The notes: generated by a model not told the origin, from the letters alone. Positions 8,075 through 17,264 are shown, counted from the first letter of the stretch. The stretch: 64,000 nucleotides of DNA from Alphaproteobacteria bacterium (GCA_017302575.1 JAFLDD010000001.1:1797816-1861815), one strand, 5' to 3'. Numbers and translations: made by a program.

Positions 8075-9289
8075 ATGGATAGTCAGATCCAAACCCAGCT
8101 TGATTGGATCGATTCACAGCAACAGCACATGGTATTTCTTACCGAGAGCTGGTCGAAGATAAATTCGGGTAGCTATAATGTGAGCGGCCTGCGGGCGATG
8201 CGCGCGGCCCTTGCCGATAATTTTTTGTGGCTAGGCGGCGAGCAGGAAGTGCTGCCGTGCGGGCCGATGATGCGCATCGATGCGCAGGGGAATGAGGCGC
8301 AAGTTGAGCTTGCGGAATGTCTAAGTATTCGTAAGCGGCCAGATGCGCCGATTCAGATATTATTGGTTGGGCATATGGACACGGTTTATGGCCCTGAGCA
8401 CCCGTTCCAGACACCACGATTTTTATCAGAGAATGTGTTGAATGGTCCTGGCGTTGCAGACTTAAAGGGTGGGTTGGTGGTGATGCTCAAGGCGCTTGAG
8501 GCCCTCGAAAAACATCCAGATGCCGAGCGTATTGGCTGGCAGGTGCTGCTCAATCCTGATGAGGAAATCGGCTCGATTGGCTCGGACGGGCTGCTGAAAT
8601 CAGCCGCTCACGGCAAGCATGTAGGGCTGATCTATGAGCCTTGCATGGCTGATGGCTCGCTCGCTGGAGAGCGCAAGGGAAGTGGTAATTTTAGTATCGT
8701 TGTGCGCGGTCGTGCTGCGCATGCGGGGCGTAATCCTGAAGACGGGCGCAATGCCATTGTCGCTGCCGCCGCGTTGACGCAGGCGATTTTCGGGCTGAAT
8801 GGAGCACGCGATGGCGTGACATGTAACCCAGCGCGCATGGATGGTGGTGGCGCATTGAATGTCGTGCCTGATTTGGCAATCCTGCATTACAATGTGCGCA
8901 CGAAATCCAGCGAAGATGAGGCATGGGTGAGTGAGGCGGTGAAGGAAATCTGTCTGGATATTGAAGAGCAGTTTGAGGTGCGGGTTGTGCCGCATGGCTT
9001 CTTCACACGTAGCCCCAAGCCGATGAGTCCTGAAAATCAGAAGATCTTCGATTTAGTGCAGCAATGTGGGCGTGATCTTGGCATGACCATTGGCATCAAG
9101 CCTTCGGGCGGGTGTTGCGATGGTAATAATTTATGGAAGCATGGTTTAGCCAATGTCGATACGCTTGGTGTGCGGGGTGAGCATATTCACTCAGCCCAAG
9201 AAATCGTGCACTTAGACAGCTTGGCGGAGCGTGCAAAGCTGTCGGCGCTTCTAATGATGAAGCTGGCAAGTGGTGCGTTGACGCTTTAG
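8075..9289 (+). CDS. M20 family metallohydrolase, candidate AstE replacement
   Basis: 404-aa zinc hydrolase of the M20A group (glutamate carboxypeptidase/CPG2-like). Metal ligands are all visible: VGHMDTV (His, with catalytic-neighbour Asp), GVADLKGG (bridging Asp), DEEIGS (general base Glu and ligand Glu), and the C-terminal EHIHS (His). A dimerisation-domain segment (GRAAHAGRNPEDGRNA) is in the middle. It lies 2 bp after the AST aminotransferase and before astA. AstE, the usual succinylglutamate desuccinylase (an M14-like enzyme), is absent from the cluster. Succinylglutamate resembles known M20 substrates (N-acyl glutamates), so this enzyme is a good candidate for the last AST step; inference from context. 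Confidence 0.85.
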   Translation: MDSQIQTQLDWIDSQQQHMVFLTESWSKINSGSYNVSGLRAMRAALADNFLWLGGEQEVLPCGPMMRIDAQGNEAQVELAECLSIRKRPDAPIQILLVGHMDTVYGPEHPFQTPRFLSENVLNGPGVADLKGGLVVMLKALEALEKHPDAERIGWQVLLNPDEEIGSIGSDGLLKSAAHGKHVGLIYEPCMADGSLAGERKGSGNFSIVVRGRAAHAGRNPEDGRNAIVAAAALTQAIFGLNGARDGVTCNPARMDGGGALNVVPDLAILHYNVRTKSSEDEAWVSEAVKEICLDIEEQFEVRVVPHGFFTRSPKPMSPENQKIFDLVQQCGRDLGMTIGIKPSGGCCDGNNLWKHGLANVDTLGVRGEHIHSAQEIVHLDSLAERAKLSALLMMKLASGALTL

Positions 9290-9390
9290 TGTGTTGTGCC
9301 AGCAATTAGGCAGTAAGAAGTGCTCCATAGCGCTAGTAGATGCCAGCTTGGGCTGGTGCATATGTTTGTAATCCTTTAGAAAGAAGTTCT

Positions 9391-10410
9391 ATGTTTCTTC
9401 GCCCCGCCACCATGAATGACCACGACGCTGTATTGGCTCTCGCCAAGCAAGCTGGATTCGGTATGACGAGCCTTCCGCCTGATGCAGAAGTGCTTCGCGA
9501 AAAAATAGAAACATCAGTGGCTAGCTTTGCGAATAACTCTAAGAAGAAGGGGCAGGAGAGTTTCTTCTTCGTGCTCGAAGACCCCGATAAGAATGGGCAT
9601 ATTGCGGGCACGTGCGGTATCAAATCCCATATCGGTCTCACGCAGCCATTTTATAGCTATAAGCTGACCACCATTACGCAAGTATCCACGCAGCTTGATA
9701 TTTTTTCTAAGCATACGATTCTGCAAGTGACCAATGATTTGACGGGTTCCACTGAAGTGGGCGCGCTGTTTTTGCAGCCTGAATATCGCCGTGATCGCAT
9801 CGGGAAAATGCTGTCATTGGCGCGCTTTATGTTCATCGCGGCGCATAAGCAATATTTCTCCGAGCAAGTCATTGCCGAGATGCGCGGCGTGCATGATAGC
9901 GAAGGGCAAGCGCCGTTTTATAACGCTTTGCCGCAGCATTTCTTTAATCTGCCGTTTACTGAGGCTGACTATATTAACGCAACGCAAGGCAATCAGTTCA
10001 TCAATGACCTTGTACCGAAGTATCCCATTTATATGAGCCTGCTGCCGAAAGAGGCGCAGCATGTGATTGGTCGTGTGAATGCAGCGAGTGAACCTGCGAA
10101 GGTGATGCTTGAGAAACAAGGCTTCAAACACACAGGATACGTGGATATTTTCGATGGCGGACCGACTTTGATAGTCGAGCGTGATCAGATCAAAACTGTG
10201 CGTGAATCACGCGTCGAGCGTGTGTCAGAAGTAAAAGAGCTGCCTGAAGGTACGCAAAAATACATGCTGACCAATGACAAGTTCGAAACATTTCGCGCAT
10301 CGATCGGTCGAGCTGTTGAAGCGGGGGATGGAACGCTCCATATTACTCCGAGAGTTGCTTCGCGTGCCAATGTGAATGTCGGTGACATGGTACGCTACAT
10401 TACTATTTGA
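9391..10410 (+). CDS. astA: arginine N-succinyltransferase AstA
   Basis: Transfers succinyl from succinyl-CoA to arginine, the first step of the AST pathway. The protein is 339 aa from the preferred ATG (MFLRPATMNDHD), which has an AGAAAG purine stretch upstream; an earlier in-frame ATG would add 17 residues. Family features include the GNAT-like N-terminal region, EVGALFLQPEYRRDRIGKMLSLARFMF, and the conserved tail segment KYMLTNDKFETFRA. The gene is followed after 7 bp by astD. Confidence 0.93.
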   Translation: MFLRPATMNDHDAVLALAKQAGFGMTSLPPDAEVLREKIETSVASFANNSKKKGQESFFFVLEDPDKNGHIAGTCGIKSHIGLTQPFYSYKLTTITQVSTQLDIFSKHTILQVTNDLTGSTEVGALFLQPEYRRDRIGKMLSLARFMFIAAHKQYFSEQVIAEMRGVHDSEGQAPFYNALPQHFFNLPFTEADYINATQGNQFINDLVPKYPIYMSLLPKEAQHVIGRVNAASEPAKVMLEKQGFKHTGYVDIFDGGPTLIVERDQIKTVRESRVERVSEVKELPEGTQKYMLTNDKFETFRASIGRAVEAGDGTLHITPRVASRANVNVGDMVRYITI

Positions 10411-10417
10411 GGTTACT

Positions 10418-11872
10418 ATGCAGTATATCAATGGCTTATGGGTTGACTCGGGCAGTCACCGCTTCATTTCTATGAATCCTGCGACGGGTGAAACCTTGTG
10501 GAATGGGCATGCGGCTGGCGAGAAGGAAGTTGCGCAGGCTGTTTCGGCCGCAAAGGCAGCATTTCCTGCGTGGAGCGCGAAATCGTACGAAGAACGCTAC
10601 GCGATTGTGGATAAGTTTAAGTCATTGATTGAAGGCAGGAAAGATGAGTTGGCGGTGCTAATCTCTCAGGAGACGGGAAAAGTGCTCTGGGATAGTAAAA
10701 GTGAGGTCGCTGCCGTGCTTGCCAAATTGACGTACGCCAGCGAAGCATATCAGGCGCGGACAGGCGAAAAAACCAATCAATCTCAAGTGGGTAGGGCAGT
10801 TGTCCGCCATCGCCCGCATGGGGTAATGGCGGTCTATGGGCCATATAATTTTCCAGCACACTTGCCTAACGGGCATATTCAGCCAGCACTTTTAGCTGGA
10901 AATACAATAGTTTATAAGCCTTCCGAGCTTACACCCATGGTGGCAGAGTGGTGTGTGAAGCGTTGGGAGGAGGCGGGGCTGCCAAAAGGTGTCCTGAATC
11001 TCGTTCAGGGTGAAAAGGAGACAGGAATCGCATTAGCAAAAGAGAATATTGACGGGTTGTTATTCACGGGATCCTCCGCAACTGGCAAAAAGTTGCATGA
11101 GCAGTTCGCTGGTCGCCCAGAAGTTGTACTTGCTTTGGAGATGGGGGGAAATAACCCTCTTATTATATATCAGGTTGAAGATCTCAAGGCGGCGGTCCAT
11201 GAAACATTATTATCTTCTTATATAGGCGCTGGTCAGAGGTGTACATGTGCAAGAAGGCTTATAGTTATAGAATGGGAAAAAGCAGAGGATTTTGTAGAGC
11301 TATTAGTCCAGTCTGCGAAACAGCTTAAAATTGGCGCCTATACGGATACGCCAGAGCCATTTATGGGGCCATTGATATCCAACAAGGAGGCAGAAAGAAT
11401 TATATCTGCACAGGATACACTTGAGAAATTAGGCGGTAAACTATTGCTTAGAGGCAAAAAGTTGAAAGAAAATATGCCTTTTCTATCCCCTTCTGTAATT
11501 GATGTTACTAATGTCAAAGATCTGCCAGATGAGGAATATTTTGGGCCTATTTTGCAGATAATTCGAGTTTCGAATATAGAAGAGGCTATAAAATTGGCTA
11601 ATAATACTAAATATGGCCTCAGTGCCTCGATTTTTAGTGATGATATTAGCGTATTTGACCGTATAGCTCCACAAATCAGAGCTGGTTTGGTCAATTTCAA
11701 CCGACAAACGACTGGTGCGAGTGGCGCGGGGCCATTCGGAGGGATAGGTTTGTCTGGGAATCATCGCCCAGCAGGATACTATTCAGCCGACTACTGTGCC
11801 TACCCAGTAGCATCTGTTGAGCTCGATAAATTAGCATTGCCGAATGTGTTGCCACCAGGGATGATATTATAA
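10418..11872 (+). CDS. astD: succinylglutamate-semialdehyde dehydrogenase AstD
   Basis: NAD-dependent aldehyde dehydrogenase of 484 aa oxidising N-succinylglutamate semialdehyde, the fourth AST step. The start is the ATG at 10418 (MQYINGLWVDSG) with TGAGGT upstream. Catalytic Cys lies in GAGQRCTCARR, the general base Glu in LALEMGGNNP, and the NAD-binding glycine motif in FTGSSATGK. Its stop overlaps the astB start by one base. From about 11150 onward codon use becomes noticeably AT-richer (many AUA, AGA, UUA codons) than in the first half and in astA. Confidence 0.94.
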   Translation: MQYINGLWVDSGSHRFISMNPATGETLWNGHAAGEKEVAQAVSAAKAAFPAWSAKSYEERYAIVDKFKSLIEGRKDELAVLISQETGKVLWDSKSEVAAVLAKLTYASEAYQARTGEKTNQSQVGRAVVRHRPHGVMAVYGPYNFPAHLPNGHIQPALLAGNTIVYKPSELTPMVAEWCVKRWEEAGLPKGVLNLVQGEKETGIALAKENIDGLLFTGSSATGKKLHEQFAGRPEVVLALEMGGNNPLIIYQVEDLKAAVHETLLSSYIGAGQRCTCARRLIVIEWEKAEDFVELLVQSAKQLKIGAYTDTPEPFMGPLISNKEAERIISAQDTLEKLGGKLLLRGKKLKENMPFLSPSVIDVTNVKDLPDEEYFGPILQIIRVSNIEEAIKLANNTKYGLSASIFSDDISVFDRIAPQIRAGLVNFNRQTTGASGAGPFGGIGLSGNHRPAGYYSADYCAYPVASVELDKLALPNVLPPGMIL

Positions 11873-13170
11873 TGTCTGCATATGAGTGGCAGTTTGATGG
11901 TTTGGTCGGACCCACGCATAATTACTCCGGGTTGTCTTATGGCAATGTTGCTTCAACTAAAAACGCGAATAATCCTTCAAACCCTAGACTGGCTGCGCTT
12001 CAGGGGCTGGAGAAGATGTGGTTTGTAACGTCTCTTGGCATAAATCAGGCTTTTTTTCCTCCCCAGCCGCGGCCTGTACTCTCAGTTCTTCGCAGTTTAG
12101 GTTTTTCTGGCAATGATATCCACATGCTGGAAACTGCCGCCAAGCAGGCGCCTGATCTACTTGCTTCTGTCTACTCGTCGGCATTTATGTGGGCGGCGAA
12201 TGCCGCTACTATAGCGCCTTCTAGCGATTGTGCGGACGGAAAACTGCACTTTACACCTGCGAATTTAATTTCTAATTTTCATCGCAAAATTGAATCTTCA
12301 TTTACCTACAAAACGCTTCGCAAAATTTTTGGAAATGAGCGTTTTTTCACCGTACATGAGCCACTACCTGATGCCACTCGCTTCAGCGATGAGGGGGCCG
12401 CCAATCATATGAGGGTGGCGGGTGCGCATGGCAGCGAAGGGCTTCATGTCTATGTGTATGGAATATCAGAAGATTCTTCCATTAGACCCGAGAAATTTCC
12501 TGCGCGCCAGAATAGGCAGGCGTTTGAGGCGATTGCGCGCCAGCAAACCGTGAAGCACGCGCTGCATATTCAGCAACACCCGCATGTGATTGATCAGGGG
12601 GTGTTCCACAACGATGTGATCGCAATGAATACGACGCGCCTAATGATTGCACATGAAAAGGCCTTTGTAACACCACTTAAACAACAGATTCGCCTCCCCG
12701 ATTTTCAGTATGTTGAAATCACCGATGATATGCTTACCGTACCAGAGTGTGTTGCGACGTATTTTTTCAATTCGCAGCTGCTTGAATTACCATCGGGCGA
12801 GATGGTTATTGTTGCACCTAAAGAGTGCGAAGAACATGCGCGAGCACATGCCGTTTTTGCTGCACTTGAAAGTGGTAATAAATTGATTTCGAATGTGCAT
12901 TATATCGATGTGCGCGAATCGATGCGAAACGGCGGTGGTCCTGCGTGTCTGCGTCTTCGTGTGGTGATGACGGAAGAGGAATCACAAGCAATGCATCAGG
13001 GAATTATTCTGACCGAAGAGCGCTATAAAATGCTGCGGCAATGGGTGCAGCAATTTTATCGCGATAGACTCTCGTTTGATGATCTGCGTGACCCAAAACT
13101 CATCACCGAAGTGGAAGATGCGTTGACGGCGCTTTCACGCATCATCGAGATGCCCGATTTATACGTTTAG
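11872..13170 (+). CDS. astB: N-succinylarginine dihydrolase AstB
   Basis: Hydrolyses N-succinylarginine to succinylornithine, CO2 and two ammonia, the second AST step. The protein is 432 aa, close to the family length. N-terminal signature DGLVGPTHNYSGLSYGN, catalytic-site segments FSDEGAANHMR, FHNDVIAMNT (His) and GGGPACLRLRV (Cys) are all present. The first third is AT-rich like the end of astD. The stop codons of astB and the convergent prepilin-like gene overlap. Confidence 0.95.
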   Translation: MSAYEWQFDGLVGPTHNYSGLSYGNVASTKNANNPSNPRLAALQGLEKMWFVTSLGINQAFFPPQPRPVLSVLRSLGFSGNDIHMLETAAKQAPDLLASVYSSAFMWAANAATIAPSSDCADGKLHFTPANLISNFHRKIESSFTYKTLRKIFGNERFFTVHEPLPDATRFSDEGAANHMRVAGAHGSEGLHVYVYGISEDSSIRPEKFPARQNRQAFEAIARQQTVKHALHIQQHPHVIDQGVFHNDVIAMNTTRLMIAHEKAFVTPLKQQIRLPDFQYVEITDDMLTVPECVATYFFNSQLLELPSGEMVIVAPKECEEHARAHAVFAALESGNKLISNVHYIDVRESMRNGGGPACLRLRVVMTEEESQAMHQGIILTEERYKMLRQWVQQFYRDRLSFDDLRDPKLITEVEDALTALSRIIEMPDLYV

Positions 13171-13955
13171 AATGGGTCCATTAATAATGCGGTGCAGGTT
13201 ACATCTGTACGGCTTAGTGCATAATTGGCATTCAAATCAGCTGTAGTTGCTGCAGTGGTGCAATCTGAAATCACGTAAGTGTCTTCATTGGTGCGGACAC
13301 GAAACTTACCGACAGCAGGCCGCCCGTCATCCATTTTGCTGTCGATATTCCAAGCTTCTTCGGGTTTAAAAACGGTCACACGATTGCCTGCACTAGCATG
13401 CAGACCGCCAAATTGGAATAATTGCCCTGTCCCCGTTCTATCAAATATAGAGGCATGGCCAGATAGGCTAGAATAGGTGCCGACACTCCAATAAGACTGG
13501 CCAAACTTGGATTTTGGTGCGTTTGTCGCAACAACATGACCCGATGCCGCGCCACCAGAAAGACCAGAGTACGTTCCCTCTACTAAGCCTGCCAATGCAA
13601 GCTGACGCCAATATTGGAATGCTTCGGTGGATTGGTTGGCAGCGCTACCATCAAACGTTGCATCGCCATCACCATCGCAGCTTCCAGCGCTATTAACAGC
13701 AGCACTGGAATTAGTGATGCAATCGGCGGTGTTGGTCATGCGTTGCCAGAATCTCGTGGCGCTGTTGAAGTCGCCTGGGATTGCGAAGTACTTATCACGG
13801 AAGGTTTGAGTGGCGGCGACATAGCGTTGATATTCGGTGCTTACCGCGCGCAGTTCAGAGGCGCGGATGAGCGATTGGCCAGCCAAGATACCGCCTGTCA
13901 GAAGGCCAAGAATCACAAGGACAATAGAGAGTTCGACAAGAGAAAAACCACGCAT
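13167..13955 (-). CDS. type IV prepilin-like protein
   Basis: 262-aa protein with a class III (prepilin) signal: MRG followed by FSLVELSIVLVILGLLTGGIL, so a prepilin peptidase is expected to cut after Gly3 and methylate Phe. The start is the ATG immediately before this motif, not the longer upstream frame. The mature part is a pseudopilin-like fold with many small and aromatic residues (SVGTYSSLSGHASIFDRT) and two Cys pairs, one near the C-terminus. No pilus assembly or type II secretion genes are nearby, so it may be a minor pilin or a DNA-uptake pseudopilin. Confidence 0.85.
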   Translation of the reverse strand: MRGFSLVELSIVLVILGLLTGGILAGQSLIRASELRAVSTEYQRYVAATQTFRDKYFAIPGDFNSATRFWQRMTNTADCITNSSAAVNSAGSCDGDGDATFDGSAANQSTEAFQYWRQLALAGLVEGTYSGLSGGAASGHVVATNAPKSKFGQSYWSVGTYSSLSGHASIFDRTGTGQLFQFGGLHASAGNRVTVFKPEEAWNIDSKMDDGRPAVGKFRVRTNEDTYVISDCTTAATTADLNANYALSRTDVTCTALLMDPF

Positions 13956-13961
13956 GATTTG

Positions 13962-13990
13962 ACTATAATTGCTACGTGCTCCCAATGCAA
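13962..13990 (-). promoter_or_regulatory. promoter of the prepilin-like gene, near-leaderless
   Basis: On the minus strand TTGCAT (13985-13990), a 17-bp spacer and TATAGT (13962-13967) lie 6 bp before the ATG. Transcription would begin at or next to the start codon, so the message would be leaderless; no ribosome binding site is seen. Confidence 0.55.
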
Positions 13991-14090
13991 CAGGTGGCGA
14001 CAATATAAAGCAAAAGCAGAAGTTTGATTTGGCGATGGGGTGTAAACGCGATACACTCCGCACGATTCACTGAAGTGAGTATACGCGTCC

Positions 14091-14957
14091 ATGCTTCCAA
14101 TTATCGGTATCGTCATCATCCTTGTCTGCGTGTTTGGTACCTATATTGCCGTGGGCGGCAATATGGAAATCGTGATGCACGCCTTGCCGCATGAGGCGGC
14201 CACTATTTTGGGTTCCGCTATCGGCGCTTTTATCATCGCGAATAAAACAGAAGTGGTGAAGGCATCGCTCAAGGGTGTGAAGAAAGTTTTCGGTAAGCCA
14301 AAATGGACCGACCAAGATTATAAAGATCTACTTTCGCTGTTATTTGCGATCCTCAAAACCGTGCGTTCCAAGGGTATGATTGCGCTTGAGCAGCATATCG
14401 AGAACCCTGAGCAATCCGCTATTTTTAATCAATACCCCAAAATTATGCACGACCATTTCGCGCTCGATTTTATCTGCGACACGCTGCGCATGATGACCAT
14501 GAACTTTGAAGACCCGCACCAAGTAGAAGATATGATGGAGAAGTTGCTGGAGAAGCATCACCATGAAGTGCATGCACCTGCAGCAGCCGTGCAAACGATG
14601 GCGGACGGTATTCCTGCACTCGGTATTGTGGCGGCGGTACTTGGTGTTATCAAAACCATGGGCAGCATCAATGCGCCCGTAGAAATCCTTGGTGCGATGA
14701 TTGGTGGCGCGCTGGTGGGAACCTTCCTCGGTGTATTCGTTGCGTATTGTTTTGTGGGTCCGTTTGCATCGAAAATGGGCGCCATTAGCGATACGGAGCA
14801 TTATTTCTACATGGTGATTAAGGCGGTATTGGTAAGCCATTTACACGGCAACGCACCGCAAATTTCTGTTGAGATTGGCCGCACCAATATCCCAACCAAA
14901 TACCAGCCTACCTTCAAGGCAATTGAAGAACATCTCTCTACTATCTCAGTGGCGTAG
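14091..14957 (+). CDS. motA: flagellar motor stator protein MotA
   Basis: 288-aa inner-membrane protein that with MotB forms the proton-driven flagellar stator. Four membrane segments are visible (residues ~1-22 and ~32-52, then two near 170-220: IPALGIVAAVLGVIKTMG and IGGALVGTFLGVFVAYCFVG), with a large cytoplasmic loop between the second and third. The conserved Pro residues of the third and fourth segments are present in this pattern. It is followed after 3 bp by motB. No other flagellar genes occur in the window. Confidence 0.94.
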   Translation: MLPIIGIVIILVCVFGTYIAVGGNMEIVMHALPHEAATILGSAIGAFIIANKTEVVKASLKGVKKVFGKPKWTDQDYKDLLSLLFAILKTVRSKGMIALEQHIENPEQSAIFNQYPKIMHDHFALDFICDTLRMMTMNFEDPHQVEDMMEKLLEKHHHEVHAPAAAVQTMADGIPALGIVAAVLGVIKTMGSINAPVEILGAMIGGALVGTFLGVFVAYCFVGPFASKMGAISDTEHYFYMVIKAVLVSHLHGNAPQISVEIGRTNIPTKYQPTFKAIEEHLSTISVA

Positions 14958-14960
14958 GCC

Positions 14961-15836
14961 ATGGCAAAAGACGAAGAGAAGCGCCCGATTATCATCAAGA
15001 AGATTAAGAAGGGTGGCCATGGGCACCATGGTGGCGCATGGAAAGTGGCCTATGCCGATTTCGTGACCGCGATGATGGCATTCTTCCTGTTGTTGTGGTT
15101 GCTGTCGTCCAGTTCCAAAGCAACGTTGGATGGCATCTCTGAATACTTCACACCAACGATGGGTGTGAAAGATCAAATGGGGATTGGCTTTAAGGGCGGC
15201 TCTACGGTTAGTGTGGTAGATGGTATCCGCAGCAATGATTCTGCGCCGCCTAATCTGGTAACGGGTGCAACTCCAACAGGCGTGGTGCCTGATGAGCCGA
15301 AGCCTGCCGTTGATGATGCGCAAGCAGAGGCAGCGTTATTTGAACAGGCGCAATCGAGTGTCGAGAAAGCGATGCAAGATACCGCGCAATATGCAGAGAA
15401 TGTCTTCACGGTGATGACACCTGATGGTCTGCGTATTGATATTGTTGATTCCGATAAGCACCCAATGTTTGTGCCTGGCACTTCAGACATTACCCCTGAA
15501 GGGCAAGCGATTTTGGCGCGCATGCTGCCCATCATCAAGAAAATGCCGAACTACATGACCATTACGGGGCATACGGATGCATCGCCGCTTGATAATAAAA
15601 ATCCCAATTACACCAACTGGGAACTTTCGGCAGATCGTGCGAATTCGGCGCGCCGTTATCTGCTAAGCCAAGGCATGGAATTTGAGCGTGCGAAGCAAGT
15701 GCTTGGTATGGCTGATCGTGAGCCGCTCGATGAAGAAGATCCGCGCAATCCAAAGAATCGACGTATTGCGATTTTGATGCTCAAGGGGTCGCACTTGGCG
15801 CTGCCTGGGAATTTCTTCCCCAACGAAGCGCAGTAG
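14961..15836 (+). CDS. motB: flagellar motor stator protein MotB
   Basis: 291-aa partner of MotA. A basic cytoplasmic N-terminus leads into one membrane segment with the proton-carrying Asp in the signature YADFVTAMMAFFLLLWLLS (Asp at about 33). The plug and linker follow, then an OmpA-like peptidoglycan-binding domain (ITGHTDASPL, NWELSADRANSARRYL, NRRIAILM). Length is typical of alphaproteobacterial MotB. A structured repeat element begins 5 bp after its stop. Confidence 0.95.
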   Translation: MAKDEEKRPIIIKKIKKGGHGHHGGAWKVAYADFVTAMMAFFLLLWLLSSSSKATLDGISEYFTPTMGVKDQMGIGFKGGSTVSVVDGIRSNDSAPPNLVTGATPTGVVPDEPKPAVDDAQAEAALFEQAQSSVEKAMQDTAQYAENVFTVMTPDGLRIDIVDSDKHPMFVPGTSDITPEGQAILARMLPIIKKMPNYMTITGHTDASPLDNKNPNYTNWELSADRANSARRYLLSQGMEFERAKQVLGMADREPLDEEDPRNPKNRRIAILMLKGSHLALPGNFFPNEAQ

Positions 15837-15841
15837 GTTTT

Positions 15842-15932
15842 AATGCTTCGGACATCGTCATGCTGACTAGTCCTGCGCGCCGCTTTGCGGGCTCATGGCT
15901 GACTCGATTCTACTGAATCTCGAATAACGGGA
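15842..15932. repeat. structured intergenic element, family 1, copy 1
   Basis: 91-bp element with a second copy at 61441-61531. The first 33 bp are identical, as are a central 16-bp linker (GCTCATGGCTGACTCG) and the end (TCGAATAACGGGA). Between them are two hairpins: CCGC-TTT-GCGG here against TGGC-TAT-GCCA in copy 2, and GATTC-TACT-GAATC here against GCGCC-TACT-GGCGC in copy 2. Stem differences are compensatory. It lies between convergent motB and a protease gene, where it may also end transcription. Confidence 0.8.
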
Positions 15933-15945
15933 TTAAAAACTATCG

Positions 15946-16686
15946 CTATTTAATACTCGTGATGCAGCGCACATTGACGGTGAAGTTACGTGCCATGTCA
16001 CTTACCCGCGTATCGGCATATTGCACCAAACCGCTAGCGGATTCGTAGTAACGTACGGTGTTGCGATCAAGAAAGTTTTTGAGCTGTGAGAGCGGTATCG
16101 CGACATCTGCGGTGTTATGGCGTCCTGCGGGCAAATCATAACGGCCATCTGTGTCGACCAAGAGCTTGCCAGTGACAATTCCAATGACATTTCCAGTATT
16201 ATCTAAAAGCGCGCCACCGCTATTGCCTTGCTCGGCAACGGGCGCAATTTGCACCCATTGGCGATAACCTTCTAGGCCACTGAAAGCAACGATGTGGGAG
16301 GTATTATAGCGCAACTCTCCTTGCGCTTGCTTCGGATAACCTAGAATCGAAACTTTATCGCCTATACGAAGGCTTTCGAGGTTCCAACGCAGGGGCGCCA
16401 CCATAGGTGAGGGGCGTGGGATTTTTAGAATCGCTATGTCTTTTTCTGTATCCTGCGCCACCAAGGTTGCTGGGCTATTTACAGCACCTGTGACATCAAT
16501 CGACAGGCAGTTCTCAACGACGTGTCGGTTGGTGACAATATGCCCATCTTTGCTGACAAAGAAGCCGGTGCCCGAATTATAGGAAACCCATCTTTGCTGC
16601 GCGATTGTTGCAGAAGAAAATGAAGTAAATGCTGCAGCAATAGCAACGACTATGATGCGTTTACAAACATTATGTTGGAATGCCAT
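15946..16686 (-). CDS. exported trypsin-like serine protease (S1C-like, no PDZ)
   Basis: 246-aa protein with a signal peptide (about residues 1-30, ending SSATIAQ), so periplasmic. The catalytic triad of the HtrA/trypsin family is visible: His in VTNRHVV (about 55), Asp in KDIAILK (about 83) and Ser in EQGNSGGALL (about 156). Unlike HtrA/Deg proteins it ends soon after the protease domain and has no PDZ domain. The C-terminal 30 residues carry one of the few Cys residues. A -10-like TATACC lies just 3 bp before the ATG. Substrate unknown. Confidence 0.88.
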   Translation of the reverse strand: MAFQHNVCKRIIVVAIAAAFTSFSSATIAQQRWVSYNSGTGFFVSKDGHIVTNRHVVENCLSIDVTGAVNSPATLVAQDTEKDIAILKIPRPSPMVAPLRWNLESLRIGDKVSILGYPKQAQGELRYNTSHIVAFSGLEGYRQWVQIAPVAEQGNSGGALLDNTGNVIGIVTGKLLVDTDGRYDLPAGRHNTADVAIPLSQLKNFLDRNTVRYYESASGLVQYADTRVSDMARNFTVNVRCITSIK

Positions 16687-16721
16687 GCAGGTATAATGAC
16701 AGCGAATGTAAGAAAGCCAAA

Positions 16722-17264
16722 TTAAATCTGTCGTGACTCTCTCTTAACTTGAAGCATTTCTTGCTCCAAGCGTCCAGCGATAGCCATTAAATGATTATGG
16801 TCTTCTGGGCGCACCATAATATGCAGAATGTATCTACCCTGCATATTCTCAGCAGCTAAATCATCCGCCACATGCGTACAAAGAATGGCGGCGCTATTAA
16901 TATCTACGCCCATGAGATCTAATAATCCTCCAAGTGGCGCCTCAATATTCTCTCTAATGTAAGGCGTTACTTTGCTTGGGTCATTTGGCAGTCCTTCACT
17001 ATCCGCAATGACGAGAGACAGACAGGGAATTTCGCTATAATCTCTGATGCCCTTGAAGAGAGAAGATGCTTTTTCGGGGCTATATTTGCGCAACATGTCT
17101 GGGGGCATTACCGTGTGCAATTGATGGCTGCTTTGAAACGCTATCATTTCACCAGTATGTGATAAATTATCAAATCTTACCGAGTTGATTCTACCGGCAA
17201 CATCGTTCAGTTGCACATCAATAGGCGTCATGGAAGTGCGAGGTGTTCTACCAGTCCAAGCCAT
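16722..17264 (-). CDS. hypothetical protein downstream of clpA
   Basis: 180-aa soluble protein that I do not recognise. It begins immediately after the clpA stop codon (contiguous, no gap), so it is probably co-transcribed and coupled to clpA. No signal peptide or membrane segment; the C-terminus has a helical segment (MAIAGRLEQEMLQVKRESRQI) that could form a coiled coil. Segment SLVIADSEGLPNDPSKVTPYI and the acidic/His region (CTHVADDLAAENMQG) show no motif I can assign. Proximity suggests, but does not show, a link to ClpAP proteolysis. Confidence 0.65.
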   Translation of the reverse strand: MAWTGRTPRTSMTPIDVQLNDVAGRINSVRFDNLSHTGEMIAFQSSHQLHTVMPPDMLRKYSPEKASSLFKGIRDYSEIPCLSLVIADSEGLPNDPSKVTPYIRENIEAPLGGLLDLMGVDINSAAILCTHVADDLAAENMQGRYILHIMVRPEDHNHLMAIAGRLEQEMLQVKRESRQI

